DNA of 5,079 nt from Christensenella sp. UBA3798 (GTDB taxonomy: Bacteria > Bacillota > Clostridia > Christensenellales > CAG-1252). Where the stretch lies: the NCBI GenBank assembly GCA_002368735.1, contig DFEQ01000091.1:1-5079 (forward strand), written 5' to 3'. This document shows positions 1 to 5,079 of the stretch, piece by piece (the first letter of the stretch is position 1; each line of letters begins with the position of its first letter). The notes beneath the pieces were generated by a model. It saw nothing but the letters and a program-made list of their open reading frames with translations. It was not told where the DNA came from and made no database searches. A program made the position numbers and the translations under genes.

Positions 1-1480
1 CCTTGGGGAAGCCCGTGGTGCCCGAAGTATACTGCATATTGCACACGTCGTGCTTGTTTACCGCCGCCGCCATCGCGAGGATGGTCTCCTGCTTCACTTC
101 GCTTGCGTGACGGAGCATCTCCGCCCAGGTCATACAGCCCTTTTGGCGATAGCCCACCGTGATGACGTTACGAAGGAAGGGAAGCCTCTTTGCGTGCAAG
201 GGCTCACTCGCTTTTTTCTCCGCCAGCTCGGGGCAGAGCTCCGCCACGATCTTGCCGTAATGGGTGTCCTTGGAGCCTTCGGTCATCACGAGGGTGTGGG
301 TGTCCGACTGCTTCAAGAGGTACTCTATCTCGTGGATCTTGTAGGCGGTATTGACGGTGACGAGCACCGCGCCGATCTTGACCGTCGCCCAAAAGGTGAT
401 ATACCACTGCGGCACGTTGGATGCCCAAACGGCGACGTGACTGCCCGCCTTCACGCCCAGCGCCACGAGGGCGCGAGCGCACTCGTCCACGTCTGCACGG
501 AACTCCGTATAGGTGCGGGTGTAGTCGAGGGTGGTGTACTTAAAGGCGTATTGGTCGGGGAATTCCTCGCACATACGGTCCAAGACCGAGGGGAAGGTCT
601 CGTCGATCAAGACTTCCTTTTTCCACACGAAGCGACCGGTGTGGCGGTTGTTGTAGTAGAGAGCGCGATCCCCTTTCGCGGTGTCGCCGAACTGCTTCAT
701 ATAGCTCGCGAACTGCGCGAAGATGACCTCGATATCCTTGAGTTCGGGGCACCACTCGGGGTTCCACACGAGGGAGACGAAGCCGTCGTAATTGACCGAG
801 CGAAGCGCCGCCATCATCTCCTTGATGGGGAGGTCGCCCTCGCCGAGCAGGCAGTATTCGGTGCCCTTGTCGCCCTTCTTGGCGTCGTTGAGGTGGACGT
901 GTTTGACGTAGGCGCCGAGGTTCTGAATGACGGTCTCGGGGAGTTCGGAGGAGCCGAAATATGCCGCGGAGAAGTTCCACAGCGCGGAAAAAGAGTCGCA
1001 AGCAAAGCTCTGTAACAAATCGCGAAGGTCGGCGCTCGAAACGTAGAGCCCCGCCGTCTCCATCAAGATGGTGACGCCTTTTTTCTCCGCTGCGGGAAGG
1101 ACGGAGGCGATGAGCTCTTTGACCGCCGCAGTCGCCTTTACCTTATCCTCGTGCGCTTCTGCGCGAACGCGGAGATAGGGGATCTTGAGGTTGGCGGCTA
1201 TCTCGATGCACTTCAAGATCTCCGACTCGGCTTCCGCCCTCTTATCGCCGTCCGCAACGTCGCATATCGCGTCGATACAGGGGATGGTGAGTTTTTTCAG
1301 ATACAGATTGCGGAGAGTCGCCGCCGCGGTATAGTCGTGGAAGGCGCCGTCCTTATCGGTAAAAAGACGATTGTGGATGTTGTGCAGCTCCACACCGTCA
1401 AACCCGAGGTCGACCGCGAGAGCGCAAAAATCGTCGAAGGAGGAGTCGTGCCAACCCTTCGTGGAAAAGGAGAGTTTCAT
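1..1480 (-). CDS. Fusion: N-terminal xylose-isomerase-like TIM barrel + C-terminal AMP-forming acyl-CoA synthetase, 3' partial
   Basis: An uninterrupted frame of 493 codons runs from the ATG at 1480 to the window edge with no stop. Residues 1-268 are a sugar phosphate isomerase/epimerase (AP endonuclease 2-like) TIM barrel: GFDGVELHN at 26-34, ILMETAG at 138-144, YVKHVHLNDAKKGD at 191-204, LGEGDLPIKEMMAALRSVNY at 212-231. From about residue 285 it becomes an adenylate-forming synthetase: TFPSVLDRMCEEFPDQYAF (295-313), ALGVKAGSHVAVWASNVPQW (340-359), KIGAVLVTVNTAYKIHEIEYLL (368-389), then the ATP-binding P-loop YTSGTTGFPK at 484-493 (bases 31-2). The rest of the synthetase, some 350 residues by family length, lies beyond base 1. 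Its closest resemblance is to FadD/FadK-like fatty acyl-CoA synthetases, which form acyl-AMP and then acyl-CoA. The operon suggests a branched short-chain acid as substrate (inference). The barrel's metal site looks incomplete: N169 stands where Asp is usual and V238 where Glu is usual, while E141 and H196 remain. The barrel's role is unknown. Confidence 0.9.
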   Translation of the reverse strand, partial: MKLSFSTKGWHDSSFDDFCALAVDLGFDGVELHNIHNRLFTDKDGAFHDYTAAATLRNLYLKKLTIPCIDAICDVADGDKRAEAESEILKCIEIAANLKIPYLRVRAEAHEDKVKATAAVKELIASVLPAAEKKGVTILMETAGLYVSSADLRDLLQSFACDSFSALWNFSAAYFGSSELPETVIQNLGAYVKHVHLNDAKKGDKGTEYCLLGEGDLPIKEMMAALRSVNYDGFVSLVWNPEWCPELKDIEVIFAQFASYMKQFGDTAKGDRALYYNNRHTGRFVWKKEVLIDETFPSVLDRMCEEFPDQYAFKYTTLDYTRTYTEFRADVDECARALVALGVKAGSHVAVWASNVPQWYITFWATVKIGAVLVTVNTAYKIHEIEYLLKQSDTHTLVMTEGSKDTHYGKIVAELCPELAEKKASEPLHAKRLPFLRNVITVGYRQKGCMTWAEMLRHASEVKQETILAMAAAVNKHDVCNMQYTSGTTGFPK

Positions 1481-1481
1481 A

Positions 1482-2852
1482 TCATTCCTCCTCGTAGGCG
1501 ATCTTGTTGACCGCGCTGATGTAGGCGCGGATGGAGGCGCCGATGATGTCGGTGGAGATGCCCTTGCCCGAATACAGCTTGCCGTCCTTACGGAGTTTCA
1601 CAAGGGCGGAGCCCATCGCCTCCTTACCTTCGGTGACAGACTGTATCTCAAAGTCGTCGAGCTCGTAGTGCTTGCCGATGATGCTCTCCAAGCAGAGGAA
1701 CGCCGCGTCGATGGGACCGTCGCCCATCATGATGCCCTGCATTCTTTCGCCGTTCTTGGTGAGGGTGATCTGCGCCGAAGCGCGTATAATATTGCCGTTA
1801 TTCACGACGTAACTTTCGAGTTTATAGGTAGCGGGGACTTGGAGAGCCACCGACGCAACGATGGCGTCGAGCTCCTTAGCGCCCACTCTCTTCTTTGCCG
1901 CCACGCGCAGGAATTCCTCGTAGACTTTGTCCTTGTCCTCGTCCGAGAGGTCGTAGCCTATCTTGACGGTGGCGTCGATGACCGTCACCTTATCGTCCTT
2001 ATCGTCCAGGCTTATCTTCTGCTCGAAAGAGGAGGCGGTGGCGATGGGGCTCTTGCCCTCGCTGCCCGAGAGGATCTGCGATATCTGCTTGCTGGCGCGG
2101 TGCAGTTCGGTATAGGTGATGTCGCTTGCGATGCCGTTGCGGTTGCCGCTGTTCTTGATAGACTCCGCAAGAGCCTCCAAGGACACGCCGTCGCCCGACA
2201 CCACGGTGCGAACCGCCTTGACGCCCTTCTTCACGGCGAGCATCGCCGAGGACAAAGCAAAGCCGCTCTTATCCGAGCAAGCCACGCCCACGGGGATAGA
2301 GAGCATCGACGCGTATTTCTCCGCAAAGAGTGCGAACTCGTCGGGAAGCATCTCGCCCGCGTCGTCCGAAAGGTAGACGGCGTTCGCCCCCGCCTTCTCG
2401 GCGGCGAGGAGAGCAGCCTTCAAGACTTCCTCCTCCGCACGGGTGGCGTCGAGAGCGCAGAAGTACACGCGGGCGGACTTCGCCTTTGCTGCGGCTACGA
2501 TCTCGGGGATCCATTCGAGCATCTTGGGAGCTTTCTTATGATGGAAATACTCCATGCCGACAGGAGAGAGCGACGCTTCCACGCGGAGGGCAAAGTTCTT
2601 CACCCCCGCGAGCGCGGAAATCGCCGTTTCGATGGTCGCGGCGTCCTTGACGGCGACCGAAAGAATGCTGCTTTTGACAGCGGAAGCGCAGGTACGGAGG
2701 AGTAGCGCGTCTTCTTTGCTGTCCGATAGCTCGGGGAACTCGATGACCGTCACGCATAGCTTCTCGAGAAGCCTGGCGATCTCGAATTTCTCCTTAAAGG
2801 ACAAATCGTTGTCGTTTCCGCAAAGTTTCGTCGCTACTCTGATTTTTTCCAT
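1482..2852 (-). CDS. Divergent 2-isopropylmalate synthase-like protein, catalytic motifs lost, LeuA dimer domain kept
   Basis: This 456-residue protein has the layout of the 2-isopropylmalate/citramalate/homocitrate synthase family: an HMGL-like TIM barrel (about 1-275), a linker subdomain (about 283-335, with KIGYDLSDEDKDKVYEEF at 297-314), and a C-terminal LeuA dimer (leucine-binding regulatory) domain (about 344-456). The regulatory domain is well kept, with GDGPIDAAF at 377-385 and GKGISTDIIGASIRAYISA at 429-447. The barrel keeps the fold signals (LSFKEKFEIARLLEKL at 17-32) but not the chemistry. The N-terminal DTTLRDGE motif reads ATKLCGND (7-14), so the catalytic Arg and metal-binding Asp are gone. 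The VHCHND metal motif reads VACSDK (190-195), so both His are missing. The region expected to carry SGIH (about 270-286) has no histidine. Family assignment rests on the C-terminal domain and barrel layout; catalysis of the usual acetyl-CoA condensation looks unlikely. It may be a leucine-responsive regulator, a partner of a genuine LeuA, or an enzyme with new chemistry. Function is not known. The next gene starts 1 nt after its stop. Confidence 0.85.
   Translation of the reverse strand: MEKIRVATKLCGNDNDLSFKEKFEIARLLEKLCVTVIEFPELSDSKEDALLLRTCASAVKSSILSVAVKDAATIETAISALAGVKNFALRVEASLSPVGMEYFHHKKAPKMLEWIPEIVAAAKAKSARVYFCALDATRAEEEVLKAALLAAEKAGANAVYLSDDAGEMLPDEFALFAEKYASMLSIPVGVACSDKSGFALSSAMLAVKKGVKAVRTVVSGDGVSLEALAESIKNSGNRNGIASDITYTELHRASKQISQILSGSEGKSPIATASSFEQKISLDDKDDKVTVIDATVKIGYDLSDEDKDKVYEEFLRVAAKKRVGAKELDAIVASVALQVPATYKLESYVVNNGNIIRASAQITLTKNGERMQGIMMGDGPIDAAFLCLESIIGKHYELDDFEIQSVTEGKEAMGSALVKLRKDGKLYSGKGISTDIIGASIRAYISAVNKIAYEEE
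1487..1492 (-). promoter_or_regulatory. Ribosome binding site of the TIM barrel-acyl-CoA synthetase gene, inside the upstream coding end
   Basis: A perfect AGGAGG is formed by the last three glutamate codons (GAG GAG GAA) of the isopropylmalate synthase-like gene, 6 nt before the ATG at 1480. It decides the start: another ATG at 1485-1483 is out of frame and too close to the site. With a stop-to-start gap of 1 nt the two genes should be translationally coupled. Confidence 0.85.
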
Positions 2853-2860
2853 ACCGCTTT

Positions 2861-2867
2861 TCTCCTT
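2861..2867 (-). promoter_or_regulatory. Ribosome binding site of the isopropylmalate synthase-like gene
   Basis: AAGGAGA stands 8 nt before the ATG at 2852, within the 18-nt gap after the ilvE stop. The spacing is ideal and supports this start. The gap is too short for a promoter or terminator. Confidence 0.8.
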
Positions 2868-2870
2868 AGA

Positions 2871-3935
2871 TTATTTGACGACGACAGTCCAGCCGAAGTC
2901 GTCCTTGACTTCGCCCCACTGGATACCGGTCAAGGTGTCGTAGAGTTTCTGCGTGACCTCTCCGATCTTGCCGCCGTTGATGGTGTATTTGACGTCCTTA
3001 TAGCACAGTTCGCCGATGGGGGACACGACCGCCGCCGTGCCGCAACCCCACGCCTCTTCGAGGGTGCCGTTCTTCAAAGCATCGCCGAGCTCGTCCACGG
3101 AGAGAAGCCTCTCCTCCACGACGTAACCCGCCTTCTTTAAGACCTCGATGCAGCTCTTCCTCGTGATGCCGGGAAGGATGGAGCCCGTGAGCTTCGGGGT
3201 GACGATCTTGCCTGCGATCTTGAACATCACGTTCATCGCGCCCACTTCCTCAATGTACTTCCTTTCCACGCCGTCCAGCCAAAGGACCTGCGAATAGCCC
3301 TTGTCCTCCGCCTTCTTGCCGGCGCGGTTGGACGCGGCGTAGTTGCCGCCGCACTTGGCGTATCCCGTGCCGCCTCTGACCGCACGGACGTCCTCCGACT
3401 CGATCATGATCTTGACGGGGTTGATGCCCTCTTTATAGTAGCTGCCCACGGGGGAAGCGATGATCACGAAGGTCGCGTGCTTCACGGCGTGAACGCCGAG
3501 AGACTCGTCGTTACCGAACATGAAAGGACGGAGATATAAAGAGGTGCCCTTCTTATGCGGCGTCCAATCCTTCTCGCACTTCACGAAGGCAAGGAGCACC
3601 TCCATCGCCATATCCTCGGGGATCTCGGGGAGGCAGAGCCTCTCCGCGGAATTATTCATCCTGCGGATGTTCTCGATGGGACGGAAGAGCTGGACTTCGC
3701 CGTCCGCGCGACGATACGCCTTGAGACCCTCAAAGATCTCGGAGCCGTAGTGCAGCGCCGTGCAAGCGGGATGGATGGAGAGATTCTCGAAAGGAACGAT
3801 ACGTTGGTCGTGCCAGCCCTTGTCGGGGGTGTAGTCCATCATAAACATGTGATCGGTGAAATACTTGCCGAATCCGAGGGTGTCCTCCGGGGGCATCGTC
3901 TTGGGATTCGGATTTTTGATAAATTTGATTTCCAT
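2871..3935 (-). CDS. ilvE: Branched-chain amino acid aminotransferase
   Basis: This PLP-dependent fold-type IV transaminase transfers the amino group between glutamate/2-oxoglutarate and valine, leucine, isoleucine and their 2-oxoacids in the cytoplasm. At 354 residues it matches the longer BCAT class shared with eukaryotic enzymes. The PLP lysine is K194, in GYAKCGGNYAAS (191-202). Other conserved elements are LHYGSEIFEGLKAYR (61-75), YLRPFMFG (134-141), IEEVGAMNVMF (228-238, with the glutamate that contacts the PLP pyridine nitrogen), GSILPGITRKS (251-261) and the phosphate-binding GCGTAAVVSP (297-306). All expected catalytic residues are present, so it should be active. It sits 9 nt after the gamma subunit and 18 nt before the isopropylmalate synthase-like gene. 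This position links the oxidoreductase to branched-chain 2-oxoacids, since both act on the same compounds. Confidence 0.97.
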   Translation of the reverse strand: MEIKFIKNPNPKTMPPEDTLGFGKYFTDHMFMMDYTPDKGWHDQRIVPFENLSIHPACTALHYGSEIFEGLKAYRRADGEVQLFRPIENIRRMNNSAERLCLPEIPEDMAMEVLLAFVKCEKDWTPHKKGTSLYLRPFMFGNDESLGVHAVKHATFVIIASPVGSYYKEGINPVKIMIESEDVRAVRGGTGYAKCGGNYAASNRAGKKAEDKGYSQVLWLDGVERKYIEEVGAMNVMFKIAGKIVTPKLTGSILPGITRKSCIEVLKKAGYVVEERLLSVDELGDALKNGTLEEAWGCGTAAVVSPIGELCYKDVKYTINGGKIGEVTQKLYDTLTGIQWGEVKDDFGWTVVVK

Positions 3936-3939
3936 ATTA

Positions 3940-3946
3940 TCTCCTT
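3940..3946 (-). promoter_or_regulatory. Ribosome binding site of ilvE
   Basis: AAGGAGA overlaps the TAA stop of the gamma-subunit gene and lies 4 nt before the ATG at 3935. The spacing is short but the site is strong, and no other in-frame start with a better site is seen. Sharing bases with the upstream stop suggests re-initiation by the same ribosomes. Confidence 0.75.
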
Positions 3947-4478
3947 ATAAGTTTGCGCCGAGGTCTATCGCCTTGCGGTTGACCTCCATCATATCGGCGT
4001 GCTTTGCGCTGATGACCTTTGCAAGAGCCGCCGCCAATCCCGCGTCGTTATACTCGCCGAGCTCCTTCAAGATCTTGCCCACGATGATCATGTTCGCAAG
4101 GGTGGGGAAGCCGTTCTCGCCCGCGAGTTTGGTAGCGGGGATACGGAAGACCTTGACGTCCGTCCTCACGACTTCGCGCTCTATGAGGGAAGAGTCGAGG
4201 AAGATCATGCCGCCCGGTGCGACCTTCCCTTCAAAGCGGTCGAGCGAGGGAAGGTTCATCGCGACGAGGACGTCGGGGGTGGTCACGATGGGGGAGCCCA
4301 CGGGCTCGTCCGACACGATGACGCTGCAGCTTGCCGTACCGCCGCGCATTTCGGGACCGTAGGAGGGGAGCCAGCTGACCTGCTTGTCCTCGATGAGTCC
4401 CTTGTAAGCGATGAATTTACCTGCGAAGAGGATGCCCTGTCCGCCAAATCCGGAAAAGAGGAATTGTTTCGTGCTCAT
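3945..4478 (-). CDS. vorC: 2-oxoacid:ferredoxin oxidoreductase, gamma subunit
   Basis: This 177-residue protein is the gamma (POR_gamma domain) subunit of the same oxidoreductase. In this enzyme superfamily the gamma domain helps form the CoA-handling part of the complex. Nearly the whole protein is the domain: the N-terminal GFGGQGI is at residues 10-16 and PSYGPEMRGG at 38-47, both hallmarks of the family, and the length is typical for a free-standing gamma subunit. The start is fixed by the TAATG overlap with the beta subunit and by the GGGGAGG site 10 nt upstream; the conserved glycine motif begins only nine residues in, so a later start is unlikely. It is followed after 9 nt by ilvE, whose ribosome binding site overlaps this gene's TAA stop. 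KorC (2-oxoglutarate) or IorB-like gamma subunits share this fold; the VorC name depends on the beta subunit and the ilvE neighbour. Confidence 0.93.
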   Translation of the reverse strand: MSTKQFLFSGFGGQGILFAGKFIAYKGLIEDKQVSWLPSYGPEMRGGTASCSVIVSDEPVGSPIVTTPDVLVAMNLPSLDRFEGKVAPGGMIFLDSSLIEREVVRTDVKVFRIPATKLAGENGFPTLANMIIVGKILKELGEYNDAGLAAALAKVISAKHADMMEVNRKAIDLGANL

Positions 4479-5079
4479 TACTTCTTTACCTCCCCGTTAC
4501 TTCTGTCCTTATACACGCCGAGCGGATAGTAGGGAAGCATCTTCTCCTCGATCCACTTGAGAGCGGCTTGCGGCGTCATACCCCAGTTGGTGGGGCAGGA
4601 AGACACCACCTCGATGAGAGAGAAGCCTTTGCCCTCGATCTGATTCATAAATGCCTTCTTGATCGCCTTCTTCGCGGCGCGAATGTGCGGAATGCTATTT
4701 ACGGTCACGCGCTCCAGGTACTCGGGACCCTCGAGCTCGGAAAGCAGCTCGCACACCCTGATGGGGTAGCCGCACAGCTTGGGATCTCTGCCGTAGGGAG
4801 AGGTCTGGGTGACCTGCCCGACGAGAGAGGTCGGAGCCATCTGACCGCCCGTCATGCCATAGATCGCGTTATTGATAAAGATGACGGTGATATTCTCGTT
4901 TCTCGCCGCGGCGTGGACGGTCTCCGCCATACCGATAGAGGCGAGGTCGCCGTCGCCCTGATAGGTAAAGACCACCTTGGAGGGGTCCGCCCTCTTGACG
5001 CCCGTCGCGACTGCGGGAGCTCTGCCGTGCGCCGCCTCGATCATATCGCAGGCGAAGTAGTCGTACGCCATGACCGAGC
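4478..5079 (-). CDS. vorB: 2-oxoacid:ferredoxin oxidoreductase, beta (TPP-binding) subunit, 5' partial
   Basis: This is the thiamine-diphosphate-binding subunit of a cytoplasmic 2-oxoacid:ferredoxin oxidoreductase, which converts a 2-oxoacid, CoA and oxidised ferredoxin to acyl-CoA, CO2 and reduced ferredoxin, reversibly. Counting from the Met at 5071, the TPP/Mg motif GDGD is at residues 39-42 and its closing NN at 67-68, followed by IYGMTGGQMAPTS, a signature of this subunit. The C-terminal part (CPTNWGMTP, then PYYPLGVYKD) resembles the clostridial VorB type (3-methyl-2-oxobutanoate) more than KorB or pyruvate enzymes, but substrate is not proven. The open frame continues to the window edge through Ser-Val before that Met, and the Met sits inside the conserved region just before HGRAPAVATG. 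The true start is therefore upstream, and roughly 50 N-terminal residues are probably missing (inference from usual family length near 250). The stop overlaps the gamma-subunit start by one base (TAATG), so the pair is likely translationally coupled. The alpha and ferredoxin subunits would be expected upstream, outside the window. Confidence 0.93.
   Translation of the reverse strand, partial: SVMAYDYFACDMIEAAHGRAPAVATGVKRADPSKVVFTYQGDGDLASIGMAETVHAAARNENITVIFINNAIYGMTGGQMAPTSLVGQVTQTSPYGRDPKLCGYPIRVCELLSELEGPEYLERVTVNSIPHIRAAKKAIKKAFMNQIEGKGFSLIEVVSSCPTNWGMTPQAALKWIEEKMLPYYPLGVYKDRSNGEVKK
4489..4495 (-). promoter_or_regulatory. Ribosome binding site of the gamma-subunit gene
   Basis: GGGGAGG lies inside the last codons of the beta subunit (the Gly-Glu codons of its GEVKK end) and 10 nt before the ATG at 4478. 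Together with the TAATG overlap this supports the chosen start and coupled translation of the two subunits. Confidence 0.75.

Noticed and set aside
50..1015. A 321-codon plus-strand open frame opposite the TIM barrel-acyl-CoA synthetase gene
   Set aside because: The minus strand encodes continuous, recognisable barrel and AMP-binding motifs over the same bases. The plus-strand product shows no domain and no convincing ribosome binding site was seen.
1371..2705. A 444-codon plus-strand open frame opposite the isopropylmalate synthase-like gene
   Set aside because: It is antisense to a gene with clear family motifs and a good ribosome binding site, and its product is rich in Arg, His, Val and Leu without any recognisable domain. 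Open antisense frames are expected when third codon positions are GC-rich.
2817..2834. A sequencing error or frameshift as the reason for the missing TLRDG motif
   Set aside because: The frame before and after stays aligned with the family, and the other catalytic motifs are also lost hundreds of bases away in the same open frame. One local error cannot explain this.
1482..2852. Calling this gene leuA, cimA or nifV as a functional synthase
   Set aside because: The fold and regulatory domain fit the family, but the catalytic Arg, the metal-binding Asp and both HxH histidines are absent, so a functional name would mislead.
2853..2870. A promoter or terminator between ilvE and the isopropylmalate synthase-like gene
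   Set aside because: The 18-nt gap holds only a ribosome binding site and spacer, with no inverted repeat or T-run on the transcribed strand.
3555..4529. Plus-strand open frames opposite ilvE and the gamma subunit (3555-3950, 3856-4362, 3999-4529)
   Set aside because: They are shadows of two well-conserved genes, overlap one another in different frames, and have no family resemblance.
4478..5071. Taking the Met at 5071 as the beta-subunit start
   Set aside because: The frame is open upstream to the window edge, this Met lies within the conserved core just before HGRAPAVATG, and no ribosome binding site is visible in the eight bases before it.

Overview
The window is a single minus-strand operon that runs off both ends. 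Five genes are tightly packed: four junctions have gaps of 18, 9 and 1 nt or a 1-nt overlap, and no promoter or terminator lies between them. In transcription order (high to low coordinates) they are: the beta subunit of a 2-oxoacid:ferredoxin oxidoreductase (VorB/KorB type, 5' end outside the window), its gamma subunit, a class II-length branched-chain aminotransferase (IlvE), a protein shaped like 2-isopropylmalate synthase whose catalytic motifs are gone, and a large fusion protein with an N-terminal xylose-isomerase-like TIM barrel and a C-terminal AMP-forming acyl-CoA synthetase. The fusion gene leaves the window at the low-coordinate end, inside the AMP-binding P-loop.

The organism looks like an anaerobic Firmicute, probably an uncultured gut clostridium. 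The reasons are the ferredoxin-dependent oxoacid oxidoreductase, strong AGGAGG-like ribosome binding sites before every visible start, protein sequences resembling clostridial homologues, and moderately GC-rich codons. This is inference from family resemblance, not a taxonomic result.

The genes fit one metabolic theme. The oxidoreductase interconverts branched-chain 2-oxoacids and acyl-CoAs. IlvE interconverts the same 2-oxoacids and valine, leucine or isoleucine. An AMP-forming acyl-CoA synthetase could activate branched short-chain acids such as isobutyrate or isovalerate. Together they could form a route from scavenged branched-chain acids to amino acids by reductive carboxylation, or the reverse fermentation route.

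The unusual parts are the last two genes. The isopropylmalate synthase-like protein has lost the TLRDG, HxH and SGIH-type catalytic motifs but keeps a well-preserved leucine-binding-type (LeuA dimer) domain, so it may be a sensor or regulator, or an enzyme with a changed reaction. The fusion protein joins two domains not normally linked, and its TIM barrel also appears to lack part of the usual metal site.
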